DNA from: Runella sp.
GTDB lineage: Bacteria > Bacteroidota > Bacteroidia > Cytophagales > Spirosomataceae
DNA: 50,415 nucleotides
NCBI GenBank assembly: GCA_023254175.1
Contig: JALQYJ010000153.1
Span: 1 to 50,415, forward strand
Direction of reading: 5' to 3'
The notes beneath the pieces were generated by a model that had not been told where the DNA came from, did no database searches, and worked only from the letters and a program-made list of their open reading frames with translations. The translations under genes and the position numbers were made by a program. The stretch's first letter is position 1; every line of letters starts with the position of its first letter. Of the stretch, positions 9,279 through 17,584 are shown in pieces.

Positions 9279-9669
9279 GGAGTGTAGTGGGGATTTAGAA
9301 TGGTACTACTCAATAGTGATTGAGACCTTGATAGATGCTTTCGCTAATTGCTGGACAAAATGAACGCTCAGTGCTGTTTATCAAGCGGTTGGCGACAGCT
9401 ATTTTCTTTGTTAAGTCGATACCCTCATCATTATCAAAAATGTGACTTTTCGATTTGTGGGTAAAAAGATGAGTAATTCCCAGAATCCAACCGATAATTT
9501 ACTTTTACTCATTGTAGATTTACCTTTGCAAAATAATATTTGGTCATGAAGGAGTCAAACCAATTACTTATTAGTACAAAAATACTGAGGTTATGTTTGG
9601 TTGCTTCTTCATGATAAATGCTGATAACGAACAGTTCGTTGTCCATCATTTACTTAAACTGACAGACAA
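9279..9669. other. Intergenic region upstream of the Crp/Fnr gene
   Basis: 391 bases with no convincing coding frame. It holds a -7-like TACCTTTG at 9531-9538, without a good TTG partner, and a perfect palindrome at 9626-9640 (separate entry). The first 250 bases show nothing that I recognise. Confidence 0.5.
9626..9640. promoter_or_regulatory. Palindromic operator candidate before the Crp/Fnr gene
   Basis: AACGAACAGTTCGTT is a perfect 6-3-6 inverted repeat, 30 bases before the ATG of the regulator gene. Position and size fit an autoregulatory site for a dimeric regulator. Binding protein not shown. Confidence 0.4.
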
Positions 9670-10269
9670 ATGGCAGGGACTTCATCTACTACACTACAAC
9701 AATATGGTGCGTCATTAAACCGATTTGTTAAAGGAGAGTATCTTTTTTACGAAGGCTGGCCCGCTCACTTCTATTTTCAAGTAGAAGAAGGAACCGTCAA
9801 GATGTTTAATGCAGGCGAAAATAATGATTATATACAAAGTTACTTTGCACACGGAGAAAGCTTTGGAGAGCCACCACTTTTGGGAGACTTCCCCTATCCA
9901 GCAGATGCACGCGCAGTGTCAAACTGCAAAATATGGGTGCTAAAAAAAGTGGATTATTTGCGTTTACTACGCGAAAACCCCGATATTCACTTTGAACTTA
10001 CCAAAGTACTAGCCAAGCGGCTTTGTCATAAAACCAAGCTACTCAAAGCTATGAATACGCAAAGCCCCGAGCAGCGTATTTTGACCATCATTGATTTTTT
10101 TAAGCAAAAATCGACACGTTCGGGCAGTTGTTTTGAAGTACCATTAACGCGCCAGGCCATCGCAGATATGACAGGACTTCGAGTGGAAACTGTCATCAAA
10201 AAAGTAATTCAATTAGCAGACTCTGGCGATTTGAGCCTCAATAATCATAAAATTTTGCGACCTTGGTAG
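9670..10269 (+). CDS. Crp/Fnr family transcriptional regulator
   Basis: 199 residues. An N-terminal cyclic-nucleotide-binding-like beta-barrel spans about residues 15-110 (KGEYLFYEGWPAHFYFQVEEGTV, HGESFGEPPLL), a dimerisation helix follows, and a C-terminal winged helix ends the protein (LTRQAIADMTGLRVETVIKKV near 157-177). The cysteine cluster that binds the 4Fe-4S cluster in true FNR is missing, so it is a DNR/NnrR-like or ligand-unknown member. It directly precedes the nos genes, making it the natural candidate regulator of N2O respiration. A terminator follows at 10288-10312, so it is transcribed separately from nos. Confidence 0.9.
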   Translation: MAGTSSTTLQQYGASLNRFVKGEYLFYEGWPAHFYFQVEEGTVKMFNAGENNDYIQSYFAHGESFGEPPLLGDFPYPADARAVSNCKIWVLKKVDYLRLLRENPDIHFELTKVLAKRLCHKTKLLKAMNTQSPEQRILTIIDFFKQKSTRSGSCFEVPLTRQAIADMTGLRVETVIKKVIQLADSGDLSLNNHKILRPW

Positions 10270-10287
10270 GTGTCTCAATGGTCATTT

Positions 10288-10312
10288 AAAGCCCCACACA
10301 GGGGCTTTTTTT
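10288..10312 (+). terminator. Intrinsic terminator after the Crp/Fnr gene
   Basis: AAAGCCCC/GGGGCTTT stem (10288-10295 with 10301-10308), 5-base loop and following T run. It is 19 bases after the stop codon. Confidence 0.9.
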
Positions 10313-10391
10313 GTGCCTTATCTATTTCACAATCCTGCCAAAGATTAGGAAAGTGTTATGATTCAAACCATAAGTTTTTGGTTCTCAACGG

Positions 10392-10407
10392 CTGTACGTT
10401 TGTACAG
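10392..10407. promoter_or_regulatory. Palindrome over the -7 box of the nos promoter
   Basis: CTGTACGTTTGTACAG is a perfect 6-4-6 inverted repeat, flanked by a further AAC/GTT pair at 10387-10389 and 10410-10412. Embedded in it is TACGTTTG (10395-10402), which fits the Bacteroidota -7 element TAnnTTTG. A transcript start near 10408 would leave a leader of about 25 bases before the cytochrome ATG at 10433. A protein bound here would cover the core promoter. Regulator identity is inference; the adjacent Crp/Fnr protein is the candidate. Confidence 0.5.
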
Positions 10408-10432
10408 TTGTTAACCAAAAACAAATTCCCTA

Positions 10433-10897
10433 ATGAAACGTGTACTCATCTATTTGCTCGCACTCACCCCCTTTCTTTGGTACGGGTGTTCTGGAAAAGG
10501 AGCCGAGCAACGAGCCGAATCTCCAGAAACAAATCCAAAAGAGATTTTAGAACAACCCGAAACACATGGAACGGAAGTAAAAGAGGTAGCCCTTACCACT
10601 CCACTCGACCCCACTTCGGTCAAAAAAGGAAATGACATTTACGACCTAAAATGTATGTCGTGCCACAAACTCACCGACGAAAAACTGGTTGGGCCAGGAT
10701 GGAAAGGCGTTACTAAAAAACGTAAACCCACTTGGATTATCAACATGATTACTAACGTGGACATGATGCTCGCCGAAGATGCCGAAGCTCAAAAACTGTT
10801 GGAACAATGTCTAGTTCGAATGCCGAATCAGAACATTACTGCCGAAGAAGCCCGCAGCGTGTTAGAATTTATGCGTAAAAACGACGGTGAAAAATAA
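10433..10897 (+). CDS. Lipoprotein c-type cytochrome of the nos cluster
   Basis: 154 residues. A lipoprotein signal (WYGC, Cys19) anchors it, followed by an acidic linker of about 45 residues and one cytochrome c domain with heme motif CMSCH at 74-78. A later methionine (CLVRMPNQN) is the likely sixth heme ligand. It sits immediately before nosZ, as the cytochrome genes of clade II nos clusters do, and probably hands electrons from the quinol pool to NosZ in the periplasm. It is the first gene after the palindromic promoter at 10392-10407. Confidence 0.88.
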   Translation: MKRVLIYLLALTPFLWYGCSGKGAEQRAESPETNPKEILEQPETHGTEVKEVALTTPLDPTSVKKGNDIYDLKCMSCHKLTDEKLVGPGWKGVTKKRKPTWIINMITNVDMMLAEDAEAQKLLEQCLVRMPNQNITAEEARSVLEFMRKNDGEK

Positions 10898-10900
10898 CGA

Positions 10901-10973
10901 CTAGGTCAGACGACAGTCAGGCCTATAAAACAGGCCATCCCCCCTAGGTCTGACTATCCTCTGACCTAGGGGG
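10901..10973. repeat. Intergenic inverted-repeat element, copy 1
   Basis: Starts 3 bases after the cytochrome stop. Contains an 11-bp hairpin (10940-10950 with 10963-10973), a small GGCCT/AGGCC hairpin (10920-10924 with 10932-10936), and an alternative 10-bp pairing of CTAGGTCAGA (10901-10910) with TCTGACCTAG (10960-10969). The edges CTAGGTCAGAC and CTGACTATC recur in copy 2 after nosY. It could act as an RNA processing or attenuation site between cytochrome and nosZ. Confidence 0.6.
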
Positions 10974-11008
10974 AAGAATAAACATAAATCACTTTAAACC
11001 ATATTTCA

Positions 11009-13048
11009 ATGAAAACCAATATTATCAAAGGCATCGCAGTAGCGGTGCTTGCTGGAGGCTTTTTTGCCTGTAAACCCGACAACGCTGGCAAAAACGGCGG
11101 TTCGGAAATCGCAGGCGACGCTGCCCAAAAAGTGTACGTTGCTCCAGGAAAACATGACGAGTTTTACAACATTGTTTCGGGAGGATTCAACGGCCAACTT
11201 TCGGTCGTGGGACTCCCTTCAGGACGGGTGTTTCGGATTATTCCTGTCTTTTCCCAATTTGCCGAAAACGGCTGGGGCTACAGCGAAGAAACCAAACCAA
11301 TGCTCAACACCTCGCACGGTTTTGTTCCTTGGGATGACTCTCACCACGTAGCGCTATCGACCACCAACGGCGAGCACGATGGGCGCTGGGCGTTCATCAA
11401 TGGTAACAACACCCCACGTATTGCCCGCGTGAGCCTTTCGACGTTCCGCACCGATGAAATTATCGAACTGCCTAATTCTGGTGGAAACCACTCTTCACCA
11501 TTTATCACAGCCAACACTGAATATGCCGTGGCAGGAACCCGTTTTTCGGTACCACCCGATGCCAACGCTGATGTTCCCATCAGTAGTTTTAAACAAAACT
11601 TCAAAGGGTATATCAGTTTTGTAAGCATCGACAAAACCACAGGCCACATGGGCGTTAAGTTTCAATTAAAAACCCCTGGGGTAAGTTTCGACTTGGCACG
11701 GGCTGGTAAGGGTAAGTCGGACGGGTGGTTCTTTTTCTCATGCTACAACACCGAACAGGCGGCTTCTTTGTTAGAAGTAAATGCTTCTCAAAAAGACAAA
11801 GACTTTATTTTGGCTGTCAATTGGAAAAAGGCAGAGGAGTACTTAGCCCAGGGCAAAGGAAAAAAAGAAGCAGCCAAGTATGCCCACAATGTGTACGACG
11901 AAAAAATACATTCGGCCACCTCAACCATCTTGACGGAGGTGATGACCCTCGACCCTAAAGAGTGCCCAGGGATGTTGTACTTTATGCCTTGTCCCAAATC
12001 ACCCCACGGCTGCGACGTTGACCCCACAGGAAGTTACATTGTGGGTTCGGGTAAATTGGCAGCGGTTATTCCTGTATTTTCGTTTGACAAAATGCAAAAA
12101 GCGATTGCTTCCAAAACCTTTGATGGAGATTTTGACGGCATTCCGGTATTGAAATATGATGCGGTATTGCATGGAGAAGTGAAAAAACCAGGCTTAGGCC
12201 CTCTCCACACCGAATTTGACGGACAAGGAAATGCCATCACTTCGTTTTTTGTATCCTCAGAATTGGTCAAATGGAACATCGAAAAATTGGAAGTTCTTGA
12301 CCGCGTTCCTACTTACTATTCGGTAGGTCACTTGTGTATCCCTGGTGGCCCTACTGCCAAGCCTCATGGCAAATACGTGATTGCTTACAATAAAATCACC
12401 AAAGACCGCTACTTGCCAACTGGTCCAGAATTGACTCAGTCGGCACAGTTGTACGACATATCGGGCGACAAAATGAAGCTCTTACTCGATTTTCCAACCA
12501 TAGGAGAACCCCACTACGCCGAAGCTATACCAGCATCGTTGGTCGAGAAAAATACTAAGAAAATATTCAAACTAGAAGAAAATAATCACCCTTACGTTGC
12601 TAAAGGCGAAAAAGAAACCAAAGTAGTACGCAAGGGCAATGAGGTCCACGTCTATATGACGTCGATTCGTTCACACTTTACACCTGACAATATTGAAGGA
12701 GTAAAAATGGGCGATGAAGTATTCTTCCATGTCACCAACCTCGAACAAGACTGGGACGTTCCGCACGGATTTGCGGTACGCGGCGCTCAAAATGCCGAAA
12801 TTCTCATCATGCCAGGCGAAACTTCGACGCTTCGTTGGAGGCCTACTAAGGTCGGCGTGACTCCTATGTACTGTACCGATTTTTGTTCGGCACTTCACCA
12901 AGAAATGCAAGGCTACGTACGAGTGTCTCCAGCGAGTAGTAACGTTCCGCTGACGTGGGGAACGGGCAAAACGCCAACCGCCGAAGCTGAAAAGAAAACA
13001 GCAAGTGCAAAACCCAAACTGAATACACCTAAAGTGGCAATGAAATAA
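11009..13048 (+). CDS. nosZ: Nitrous oxide reductase, clade II (Sec-type)
   Basis: 679-residue NosZ, the copper enzyme that reduces N2O to N2 in the periplasm. The N-terminus is a Sec/lipoprotein-type signal (VLAGGFFAC, Cys21) without twin arginines, a mark of clade II enzymes. The seven-bladed propeller carries CuZ ligands, including the pair H112-H113 in DDSHH. The C-terminal cupredoxin domain has the CuA motif C622-x3-C626-x3-H630-x2-M633 (CTDFCSALHQEM). A Lys/Ala-rich tail of about 46 residues follows. All key copper ligands that I can check are present, so it should be functional. Copy 1 of an intergenic hairpin element lies just upstream. Confidence 0.97.
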   Translation: MKTNIIKGIAVAVLAGGFFACKPDNAGKNGGSEIAGDAAQKVYVAPGKHDEFYNIVSGGFNGQLSVVGLPSGRVFRIIPVFSQFAENGWGYSEETKPMLNTSHGFVPWDDSHHVALSTTNGEHDGRWAFINGNNTPRIARVSLSTFRTDEIIELPNSGGNHSSPFITANTEYAVAGTRFSVPPDANADVPISSFKQNFKGYISFVSIDKTTGHMGVKFQLKTPGVSFDLARAGKGKSDGWFFFSCYNTEQAASLLEVNASQKDKDFILAVNWKKAEEYLAQGKGKKEAAKYAHNVYDEKIHSATSTILTEVMTLDPKECPGMLYFMPCPKSPHGCDVDPTGSYIVGSGKLAAVIPVFSFDKMQKAIASKTFDGDFDGIPVLKYDAVLHGEVKKPGLGPLHTEFDGQGNAITSFFVSSELVKWNIEKLEVLDRVPTYYSVGHLCIPGGPTAKPHGKYVIAYNKITKDRYLPTGPELTQSAQLYDISGDKMKLLLDFPTIGEPHYAEAIPASLVEKNTKKIFKLEENNHPYVAKGEKETKVVRKGNEVHVYMTSIRSHFTPDNIEGVKMGDEVFFHVTNLEQDWDVPHGFAVRGAQNAEILIMPGETSTLRWRPTKVGVTPMYCTDFCSALHQEMQGYVRVSPASSNVPLTWGTGKTPTAEAEKKTASAKPKLNTPKVAMK

Positions 13049-13118
13049 GGTTTCCACTACTGATAAGGGGGCAAGCACCTCGTTTGCTCCCCTCTGTCGG
13101 ATTTCAAAAACTATTTTT

Positions 13119-14159
13119 ATGAAACCCCTCCGTCCGTTTACCATTGGTAGTTTATATGTGGCGTCATTGTCGCTCATTGCTACCTATTTTCTCCCACTTT
13201 GGCGCATCGACCTGTGGGCACCACAATACCCCGAAGGACTTTCGATGCAAATCTGGCTCAACAAACTTTCGGGGCAAGTCGAAATTATCAACGGCCTCAA
13301 TCACTACATTGGCATGGCGCACATCAAGGAAGAAATGTTTCCTGAATTTAAGTTTCTTTCTTACATCGTTGCTTTTTACATTGCTTTCGGGTTATTAACT
13401 GCTTTTTTGAAAAACCGTAAAATGCTCATCAGCTATTTGGTACTGCTCATTTTAGCGGGAGTTGCTGCTCTATACGATTTTTGGAGCTGGGGCTACGAAT
13501 ACGGTCATAATTTGAGTCCAGATGCCGCTATTAAAGTACCAGGTATGTCGTACCAGCCCCCATTAATAGGCTACAAAGAACTTCTCAATTTTGGAGCATA
13601 TTCTATTCCTGATGCGGGAGGATGGGTATTTGTGGCCGTGGGCGTTATCATCATTCTTTTGGTCGCCTGCGAAACCTATTTTTGTCAGCCAAAACGCAGT
13701 TTAACGCCCAAAAACAGCATTTCACCCATTTTGATAGTGTTTTTGTTGGGAACGATTATAACCCTCCAAAGCTGTGCTCAACAGCCTGAGCCTATTCGCT
13801 ACGGACAAGAGGCCTGTGTGTTTTGTAAAATGACGATTATAGACAAAAAATTTGCGGCTGAAATTGTGACTGACAAAGGCAAAGTATTCAAGTTCGACGA
13901 CCTGAGTTGCCTATCAAAATACCTAAAAGTCAATAAGTTACAAGAAGCATCTCTGTCTTTTATCGTTGTCAATGATTACAATAATCCAGGGGAATTAATT
14001 GATGCACGCACAGCCATTTTTGTCGGTAGTCACGATTTGCGTAGTCCGATGCGGGGCGATGTAGCGGCATTCTCCAATAAAGCCTCTGCCGATGCAGTAA
14101 AAGCAAAATTTTCAGAAGCAAAATTACTTACGTGGAAAGAGGTTTTTGACAATTTCTAA
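13119..14159 (+). CDS. nosL: Membrane protein fused to NosL copper chaperone domain
   Basis: 346 residues in one frame. Residues 1-190 form a membrane module with about four to five hydrophobic segments, of the type often encoded separately in clade II nos clusters. Residues 203-219 are a second hydrophobic stretch ending in a lipobox-like TLQSC (Cys219), and residues 230-346 are a NosL domain with the Cu(I)-binding motif C233-V-F-C236-K-M238. NosL delivers copper for NosZ CuZ assembly. The internal lipobox suggests that two once-separate proteins, one a lipoprotein, have been joined. It is 2 bases from the nosD start. Confidence 0.85.
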   Translation: MKPLRPFTIGSLYVASLSLIATYFLPLWRIDLWAPQYPEGLSMQIWLNKLSGQVEIINGLNHYIGMAHIKEEMFPEFKFLSYIVAFYIAFGLLTAFLKNRKMLISYLVLLILAGVAALYDFWSWGYEYGHNLSPDAAIKVPGMSYQPPLIGYKELLNFGAYSIPDAGGWVFVAVGVIIILLVACETYFCQPKRSLTPKNSISPILIVFLLGTIITLQSCAQQPEPIRYGQEACVFCKMTIIDKKFAAEIVTDKGKVFKFDDLSCLSKYLKVNKLQEASLSFIVVNDYNNPGELIDARTAIFVGSHDLRSPMRGDVAAFSNKASADAVKAKFSEAKLLTWKEVFDNF

Positions 14160-14161
14160 AG

Positions 14162-15460
14162 ATGAAAATGACAATTAAATATAAAACACGGATTGGAGAG
14201 ATAAGACACAGATTTATCCGTGTTAATCCGTGTCTTATCTGTGTCAATCTGTGTGCGATTGTTTTCGCTCTTGCTCTCAATTTACAAGCAAAAATGTGGA
14301 AAGTCACCCCAACTCAAAACCTCAAACAAGTCATTATTCAAGCCAATGCCCATGATACGCTTCTGATTCAGAAAGGATTATACCGAACTGAAAACATCAT
14401 CATTGACAAGCCCTTAACCCTGATTGGGCAACATTATCCTGTTTTAGATATTCAGTTTAAAAATGAAATTTTTACCGTAAAATCAAGTGACGTTATCATC
14501 AAAGGTATCGAATTTAGGAACGTGGGTATGACCAGTATGATTGACTGGGCAGCTATCAAAGTACTGGAAGCAAGCAACGTTCGAATTGTAAACAATCGCA
14601 TTCGAAACTGTTATTTCGGCATTTATTTATCAGCCTCCGACCATTGTTTGGTACAAGGTAATGACATCGAAGGCAACCCCAAAGAAGAACAAAATACTGG
14701 CAACGGTATCCACGCGTGGAAATGTGATAGCATACTTATCCAACGTAATCATACCCAAGGGCACCGCGACGGTATTTATTTTGAGTTTGTGACGAATTCT
14801 ACCATCCAACACAATGATAGTCAAGGCAATATTCGTTATGGATTGCATTTTATGTTTTCGCATAACAACGGTTATTTCTACAATCATTTTCACAGAAACG
14901 GCGCAGGAGTAGCCGTGATGTACACCAAGTTTGTGACTATGAAACACAACGTTTTTGAGCAAAATTGGGGGGGGGCAGCCTACGGACTTTTGCTTAAAGA
15001 TATTTCGGACAGCCACATCGAACACAATATTTTCAAAACCAACACCGTCGGCGTATATATGGAAGGGTGTAGTAGATCGGTATTTACTAAAAATCAGTTT
15101 ATCGAAAACGGTTACGCTCTCCGTGTGCAGGCCAATTGCGACGACAACTCGCTTACCTACAGCAACTTTTGTGGAAACACTTTTGATGTAGCTACGAACG
15201 GAGAGGTTGTTTTAAACCATGTTTCGCACAACTATTGGGATAAATACGAAGGCTATGACCTCAACCGCGACGGCATTGGCGATGTGCCTTTTCGCCCAGT
15301 AAGCCTGTACGCTACCGTCATAGAGCGTATTCCTCAGGCCATGATGTTGCTTAGGAGTTTTACCGTTTCACTTCTCGATCGCATCGAAAAGATTATTCCA
15401 ACCCTTACTCCTGAAGGAATGAAAGATGAAAAACCATTGCTGAAACCCCTAAAATTATAA
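14162..15460 (+). CDS. nosD: Periplasmic copper-centre assembly protein NosD
   Basis: 432 residues. The body (from about residue 44) is a right-handed parallel beta-helix of CASH/NosD repeats, with many N-x-F/N-x-I turns (IVNNRIRNCYFGIYLSASD, HIEHNIFKTNTVGVYMEG). NosD works with NosF and NosY to mature the CuZ site of NosZ. The N-terminus is odd: residues about 9-31 are encoded by an imperfect inverted repeat resembling a dispersed intergenic repeat, and these residues lead into the hydrophobic signal core (LCAIVFALALNLQA). The alternative ATG at 14293 would lack a signal peptide, so the long start is favoured. Confidence 0.93.
   Translation: MKMTIKYKTRIGEIRHRFIRVNPCLICVNLCAIVFALALNLQAKMWKVTPTQNLKQVIIQANAHDTLLIQKGLYRTENIIIDKPLTLIGQHYPVLDIQFKNEIFTVKSSDVIIKGIEFRNVGMTSMIDWAAIKVLEASNVRIVNNRIRNCYFGIYLSASDHCLVQGNDIEGNPKEEQNTGNGIHAWKCDSILIQRNHTQGHRDGIYFEFVTNSTIQHNDSQGNIRYGLHFMFSHNNGYFYNHFHRNGAGVAVMYTKFVTMKHNVFEQNWGGAAYGLLLKDISDSHIEHNIFKTNTVGVYMEGCSRSVFTKNQFIENGYALRVQANCDDNSLTYSNFCGNTFDVATNGEVVLNHVSHNYWDKYEGYDLNRDGIGDVPFRPVSLYATVIERIPQAMMLLRSFTVSLLDRIEKIIPTLTPEGMKDEKPLLKPLKL
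14186..14254. repeat. Dispersed-type inverted repeat inside the 5' end of nosD
   Basis: Two imperfect arms, 14186-14214 and about 14225-14254, built from ACACGGATT, ATAAGACACAGAT and their complements, form a hairpin with a loop of about 10 bases. The words resemble intergenic repeats of the form ACACGGATT/ACACAGATT known from many genomes. Here the unit is translated as part of the NosD signal region. Confidence 0.7.
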
Positions 15461-15464
15461 ACCC

Positions 15465-16184
15465 ATGATTCGCACAGAAGCTATTTCAAAATCCTTTGGT
15501 AAACTCAACGTACTCCGTGAACTCAGCGTGCAGCTTGAGGCAGGGCGGGTAGTAGCGGTCATAGGGCCCAATGGTTCGGGCAAAACCACCTTTATCAAAA
15601 CACTGCTCGGAATGGTTATTCCTGACCGAGGAAGGGTGTTGTTTAATAATCAGACCATTACAAAACAACATACTTATCGCTCACAGATTGGCTATATGCC
15701 TCAAATTGGGCATTATCCAGTCAACCTGAAAATCAAGCAGTTGTTTGAAATGATGATTGATATACGCAAAGATGCCACTATGCAGTTAGACGAAGATTTG
15801 GTAGCAGCTTTTCAGTTAAAAGCATTATTTGAAAAACCATTAGGAACATTATCAGGAGGAACCAAACAAAAAGTAAGTGCGGCATTGGCATTTTTATTTA
15901 ACCCTTCTGTATTGATTTTGGACGAACCTACGGCTGGTTTAGACCCGCTATCAAGTGAAGTCTTGAAGAAAAAAATTCAGAAAGAATACCAAAAAGGGAA
16001 ACTCATTTTGATTACTTCCCACGTGATGTCAGACTTAGACGAACTCGCTACCGATGTACTGTATCTGCAAGACGGAAGCGTACAATTTTATAAAACTATC
16101 ACCGAACTCAAACTTGAAACGGGCGAAAGTAAACTTGGCCGCGTGATTGCCCAACTGATGTCAAAAATCCCCCAAATGTCATGA
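15465..16184 (+). CDS. nosF: ABC transporter ATPase NosF
   Basis: 239-residue ATP-binding subunit. Walker A GPNGSGKTT, signature LSGGTKQKVS and Walker B LILDEPTAGLDP are intact. With NosY and NosD it forms the ABC complex required for CuZ maturation of NosZ. Its stop overlaps the nosY start by 4 bases (ATGA), indicating translational coupling. It starts 5 bases after nosD. Confidence 0.95.
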   Translation: MIRTEAISKSFGKLNVLRELSVQLEAGRVVAVIGPNGSGKTTFIKTLLGMVIPDRGRVLFNNQTITKQHTYRSQIGYMPQIGHYPVNLKIKQLFEMMIDIRKDATMQLDEDLVAAFQLKALFEKPLGTLSGGTKQKVSAALAFLFNPSVLILDEPTAGLDPLSSEVLKKKIQKEYQKGKLILITSHVMSDLDELATDVLYLQDGSVQFYKTITELKLETGESKLGRVIAQLMSKIPQMS

Positions 16185-16948
16185 ATAAAATCACCAAATA
16201 CGTCTTATACGACATCATCCGAAACCGTTTCGTGATGGGTTATACCTTACTACTATTGGTCATAGGCATGAGCTTTTTTAGCTTCGAGTCCGACCCCAAC
16301 AAAGGGCTTTTGAGTTTACTAAACATCATTTTGATGGTCGTGCCGTTGGTTAGCATCATTTTTTCGACCATTCATTTTTATAATTCATACGAATTTATTG
16401 AGCTGATGTCGGCACAACCAATGAGTCGCAAAGCCATTTTTTTAAGCGAATACATGGGCGTTGCGACTTCTTTGAGTTTAGCTTTTTTAGTCGGTGTTGG
16501 TCTTCCTACCCTCGCTTTCGGCGGTGGTGAAAGCAGCCTTATATTGATAATGAGTGGGTTTCTCCTCACACTTTCTTTTGTCTCTCTAGCATTTCTAGCT
16601 TCCGTCATTACCCGCGACAAAGCAAAAGGCATTGGCCTCGCACTGGTGATATGGTTTTATTTTTCATTGGTATATGACGGATTGGTTCTAAGTATTTTAT
16701 TCTCCTTCAACGACTATCCACTCGAAAAAGCCATGCTTCTACTGACTGCTCTCAATCCTACCGATTTAGCACGAATCATGGTACTGATGAAAATGGACAT
16801 TTCGGCCTTGATGGGCTTTACGGGTGCTGTTTTTCAAGATTTTTTTAGCACCAATTATGGGTTACTAGTAGCCATCTTTATTCTTATGGGTTGGGTTGTA
16901 CTTCCAATCACTATTGCCTCCCAAATTTTTCAAAGAAAAGACCTTTAA
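16181..16948 (+). CDS. nosY: ABC transporter permease NosY
   Basis: 255-residue inner-membrane permease of the NosY/ABC-2 type with about six hydrophobic segments, starting MNKITKYVLYDIIRNRFVMGYTLL. It is the membrane partner of NosF and NosD. The gene overlaps nosF by 4 bases and is followed immediately by copy 2 of the CTAGGTCAGAC repeat. It probably ends the core nos assembly set, although the fasciclin and cupin genes follow at short distance. Confidence 0.93.
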   Translation: MNKITKYVLYDIIRNRFVMGYTLLLLVIGMSFFSFESDPNKGLLSLLNIILMVVPLVSIIFSTIHFYNSYEFIELMSAQPMSRKAIFLSEYMGVATSLSLAFLVGVGLPTLAFGGGESSLILIMSGFLLTLSFVSLAFLASVITRDKAKGIGLALVIWFYFSLVYDGLVLSILFSFNDYPLEKAMLLLTALNPTDLARIMVLMKMDISALMGFTGAVFQDFFSTNYGLLVAIFILMGWVVLPITIASQIFQRKDL

Positions 16949-16978
16949 CTAGGTCAGACCTGTTTTAGACTGACTATC
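16949..16978. repeat. Intergenic inverted-repeat element, copy 2 (short)
   Basis: Begins right after the nosY stop with CTAGGTCAGAC and ends CTGACTATC, the same edge words as copy 1 (10901-10958), but with only 30 bases in total. GTCAG (16953-16957) can pair with CTGAC (16970-16974). Confidence 0.5.
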
Positions 16979-17024
16979 ATTGGACATTTGATTGATTATC
17001 CTTTTAAACAAACCTCTTACAAAA

Positions 17025-17576
17025 ATGAAAAATCAACTCCTTTCTATTTCATTTATAGCCATTTTTGCGGCTTGCCAATCGTCTCAAGAATCACAAAACC
17101 AATCAAGTGCCGCTACTGTCGAAAGTGCGCTCGCTGCTGGGCAGTCGGGCGTAGAAGACAATGATTCACAAAAAGACGTCGTAAAGGTCGCCGTAGGGTC
17201 GCCCGACCATACCACGCTCGTCAAAGCAGTTCAAGCCGCAGGACTTGTTGATGCGCTTTCCAACGCAGGGCCTTTTACGGTGTTTGCACCCACCAATGCC
17301 GCCTTTGACAAACTTCCCGCAGGAACCATCGAAGACTTATTGAAACCAGAAAACAAAGACAAACTCAAGGCCATTTTGGAGCATCATGTCATGACTTCTG
17401 CACTGGCAGCCGACTTTTTTCAAGAAGGACAAAGCATGGGTATGGTCGATGGAACCAACGCCACCTTCTACATTAAAGGCAAAGATGTATATATCGGTAA
17501 TGCCAAAATTCTGGCTTCAATACGCGCCTCCAATGGTTATGTTCACGTAATAGATGGTGTTGTTGTTCCTAAATAA
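17025..17576 (+). CDS. Fasciclin (FAS1) domain lipoprotein
   Basis: 183 residues from ATG 17025. This start gives a clean lipoprotein signal (MKNQLLSISFIAIFAAC, Cys17) and is preferred over the ATG at 16992. A single FAS1 domain spans about residues 60-183 with the family motifs TLVKAVQAAGLVDALSNAGPFTVFAPTNAAF and NGYVHVIDGVVVPK. FAS1 domains mediate adhesion or protein contacts. Its place directly behind nosY suggests a periplasmic accessory role in the nos system, but no biochemical role is established by sequence. Confidence 0.88.
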   Translation: MKNQLLSISFIAIFAACQSSQESQNQSSAATVESALAAGQSGVEDNDSQKDVVKVAVGSPDHTTLVKAVQAAGLVDALSNAGPFTVFAPTNAAFDKLPAGTIEDLLKPENKDKLKAILEHHVMTSALAADFFQEGQSMGMVDGTNATFYIKGKDVYIGNAKILASIRASNGYVHVIDGVVVPK

Positions 17577-17584
17577 AATTTACC

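Noticed and set aside
10270-10635. 121-codon open frame starting right after the Crp/Fnr stop
   Set aside because: It crosses a clear terminator and the nos promoter palindrome, then overlaps the cytochrome c gene out of frame; no domain.
10433-13048. Clade I (Tat-type) nosZ
   Set aside because: There is no twin-arginine motif at the start; the signal is Sec/lipoprotein-like and the neighbouring genes match clade II.
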